From NCBI RefSeq assembly GCF_946222835.1, contig NZ_CAMIHD010000021.1:1-27467 (forward strand): DNA of 27,467 nt, in the 5' to 3' direction. Below, piece by piece: positions 26,520 to 27,467 of the stretch (positions within the stretch are counted from its first letter, which is position 1; each line of letters begins with the position of its first letter). Source of the DNA: an uncultured Corynebacterium sp. (GTDB lineage: Bacteria > Actinomycetota > Actinomycetes > Mycobacteriales > Mycobacteriaceae). Below the pieces are notes generated by a model, which saw nothing but the letters and a program-made list of their open reading frames with translations, was not told the DNA's origin and searched no databases. The position numbers and the translations under genes are program-made.

Positions 26520-27149
26520 TCAATCCGTAATCCAACTAGGCCACTCAGGAACCCAAGACTCCCCCATGAGCTTATCTTCCGGGCCAATATCACGAATGAC
26601 TCGGCACGGATTACCGGCTGCGAGTACCATGGGCGGAATATCTCTTGTCACAACACTGCCAGCACCAATTACTGCACCATGCCCAATCGTGACACCCGCA
26701 GTTACCGTGCAATTGCCACCAAGCCACACATGGTCTTGTATGGTGATCGCACCCCCGGTACACACCATGTATTGCCGCTCTACGGGGTCTAAGGCGTGAT
26801 TGCCAGCAAAGAAGGAACACCATGGACCAACCATGACCTCATTGCCAAATGTCACCGGGGCCATATCAAGTACCGTCGTTCCTCGATTGAAGGTCACGCC
26901 ATCTCCGACCTTGATTTTCGAGCCATATTGGACATGAAATGGCAGGAAAACCATTAAGCGCTCCCCCAGTTCACCAAGCAGGTCCGCCATCACTGCCTGC
27001 TTCTCCGCTGTTTGAAGTGGACGAAGCTGGTTGAGATCGTGACACTTCTCCGCCGCCTCCATCATCTCGTAATAGAGATCCGGGTCCTCAATAGGGCGGA
27101 AGGGCTGACCGCAGAGAATCTTATCTTCGATTTGCTCTCGAGAATCCAT
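26520..27149 (-). CDS. Hexapeptide-repeat O-acetyltransferase (maltose/galactoside acetyltransferase family)
   Basis: 209 aa from the ATG at 27149-27147, with AAAGGAG five bases upstream; the ATG at 27185 lacks a ribosome site. An N-terminal helical region (1-60) fits the Maa/NodL/LacA group. A left-handed beta-helix of hexapeptide repeats follows (IKVGDGVTFNRG ... ITIQDHVWLGGNCTVTAGVTIGHGAVIGAGSVV). H118 in NHALDPVER is at the position of the catalytic His of these acetyl-CoA-dependent enzymes, which usually acetylate sugar hydroxyls. It is the first gene of the minus-strand operon and only 7 bp before the glycosyltransferase, so acetylation of a sugar attached by that enzyme is an attractive inference. 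Confidence 0.87.
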   Translation of the reverse strand: MDSREQIEDKILCGQPFRPIEDPDLYYEMMEAAEKCHDLNQLRPLQTAEKQAVMADLLGELGERLMVFLPFHVQYGSKIKVGDGVTFNRGTTVLDMAPVTFGNEVMVGPWCSFFAGNHALDPVERQYMVCTGGAITIQDHVWLGGNCTVTAGVTIGHGAVIGAGSVVTRDIPPMVLAAGNPCRVIRDIGPEDKLMGESWVPEWPSWITD

Positions 27150-27257
27150 GGATACTCCTTTGTGCTTGAGAGGCGCGAGCCACAATACGAATTACGGTCA
27201 GCCACGCGGTTTGACCCTGACTAGTCGGAATACCCAGATTCTTAGCTCACACTTGGT

Positions 27258-27286
27258 AGCTTACAGGCCTTCGACTTAATTGTCAA
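27258..27286 (-). promoter_or_regulatory. Promoter of the acetyltransferase-glycosyltransferase-TE-ABC operon
   Basis: On the minus strand, a perfect -35 TTGACA (27286-27281) is followed by exactly 17 bp and TAAGCT (27263-27258) as -10. The expected start point near 27250 leaves a leader of about 100 bases before the ATG at 27149. The surrounding DNA is AT-rich compared with the genes. Confidence 0.65.
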
Positions 27287-27314
27287 GCATGCCATGCCTA
27301 ATTATGGTATGCTC
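27285..27314. promoter_or_regulatory. Operator-like inverted repeat at the -35 of the minus-strand promoter
   Basis: AAGCATGCCAT (27285-27295) and ATGGTATGCTC (27304-27314) are complementary at 9 of 11 positions with an 8-base spacer; inside the left arm GCATG-C-CATGC (27287-27297) is itself a perfect dyad. Its place just upstream of and touching the -35 fits an activator or repressor site. It is not a good DtxR box (at best 11/19). The binding protein is unknown. Confidence 0.5.
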
Positions 27315-27467
27315 AACTTTGCAGCAACCTGCAGCGTCGCCGCCGATCAGCCGACCTGTGCAGCCCTCTCCTGCGGGGCGCTGTGCACGACCCGGTGCCG
27401 CTAGACATACATGTTGGCACTACCCCAGGCGCTTGCTCCGTGGACCACAATCCATCGTTCGCGGGCA

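Larger units (their letters stand above)
27150..27467. other. Intergenic region upstream of the minus-strand operon
   Basis: Holds the likely promoter (27258-27286) and an operator-like dyad (27285-27314) for the minus-strand operon, then about 150 bases to the window edge where I see no supported gene. A minus-strand frame open from the edge for about 50 codons is Arg-rich and unlike a real protein. An imperfect GC-rich hairpin (CTGTGCAGC / GCTGTGCAC, about 27355-27390) lacks a T-run. Confidence 0.5.

Noticed and set aside
26513..26593. Longer glycosyltransferase N-terminus from the ATG at 26593
   Set aside because: It would overlap the acetyltransferase by 74 bp and adds residues before the family's first beta strand; the GTG at 26512 fits better.
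27283..27301. Possible iron box at the minus-strand promoter
   Set aside because: Only 11/19 matches to the DtxR consensus; the stronger feature there is a different inverted repeat.
27315..27467. Partial minus-strand coding frame at the right edge
   Set aside because: About 50 open codons with Arg-rich composition and no recognisable motif; not supportable.
1..27467. CRISPR arrays, tRNA/rRNA genes, phage or conjugation genes
   Set aside because: No spaced direct repeats, cloverleaf or rRNA-like sequence, integrase or mobilization gene was recognised.

Overview
This window is almost entirely one siderophore-type biosynthetic gene cluster of the yersiniabactin/pyochelin/equibactin class. It is built on nonribosomal peptide synthetases (NRPSs) with cyclization (Cy) domains. 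The host looks like a mid-GC Gram-positive actinobacterium, most likely Corynebacterium or a close relative. The reasons are GTG starts, AGGAG-type ribosome sites, no outer-membrane receptor or periplasmic parts, and a 19-bp DtxR/IdeR-type iron box (16/19 to the corynebacterial consensus) at 361-379. Genus is an inference; no rRNA or housekeeping gene is present.

Layout. 1-425 is a gene-poor leader that may carry the edge of an IS element and ends in an iron-box promoter. 426-20991 (+) reads as one long, tightly coupled operon: saccharopine-dehydrogenase-like oxidoreductase, thiazolinyl imide reductase, NRPS-A (docking-Cy-A-MT-PCP-TE, 1844 aa), a VOC/glyoxalase-like protein, a stand-alone aryl-acid AMP ligase, NRPS-B (ArCP-Cy-A[degenerate MT]-PCP-Cy-A-PCP, 2523 aa), and an ECF-type importer (S, T and fused A-A subunits). 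A convergent operon (-, 27149 down to 20995) encodes a hexapeptide-repeat acetyltransferase, a GT1-type glycosyltransferase, a type II thioesterase and two half-size ABC transporters with fused membrane and ATPase domains (YbtP/YbtQ or IrtA/IrtB type). The two operons meet tail to tail with 3 bp between stop codons.

How the genes work together (inference from domain content). The ligase loads an aryl acid onto the ArCP of NRPS-B. Two Cys modules in NRPS-B and a third in NRPS-A add and cyclize three cysteines. The MT in NRPS-A methylates and the reductase converts one thiazoline to a thiazolidine. The TE of NRPS-A, which has Cys in place of the usual nucleophile Ser, releases the product; the type II TE edits mis-primed carriers. 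NRPS-B must act before NRPS-A although its gene lies downstream. The N-terminal TubC-type docking domain of NRPS-A and the acidic C-terminal tail of NRPS-B fit that order. The predicted scaffold is aryl-(thiazoline/thiazolidine)3 with no polyketide part, possibly glycosylated and O-acetylated by the two enzymes that head the minus-strand operon.

Most unusual points: a possible glyco-/acetyl-decorated tri-thiazoline siderophore; an aryl ligase whose substrate pocket departs from the salicylate/DHB code (Asp for the conserved Asn) with no salicylate synthase nearby; a Cys-nucleophile TE; two different transport systems; and a second, unexplained NAD(P)-type oxidoreductase.
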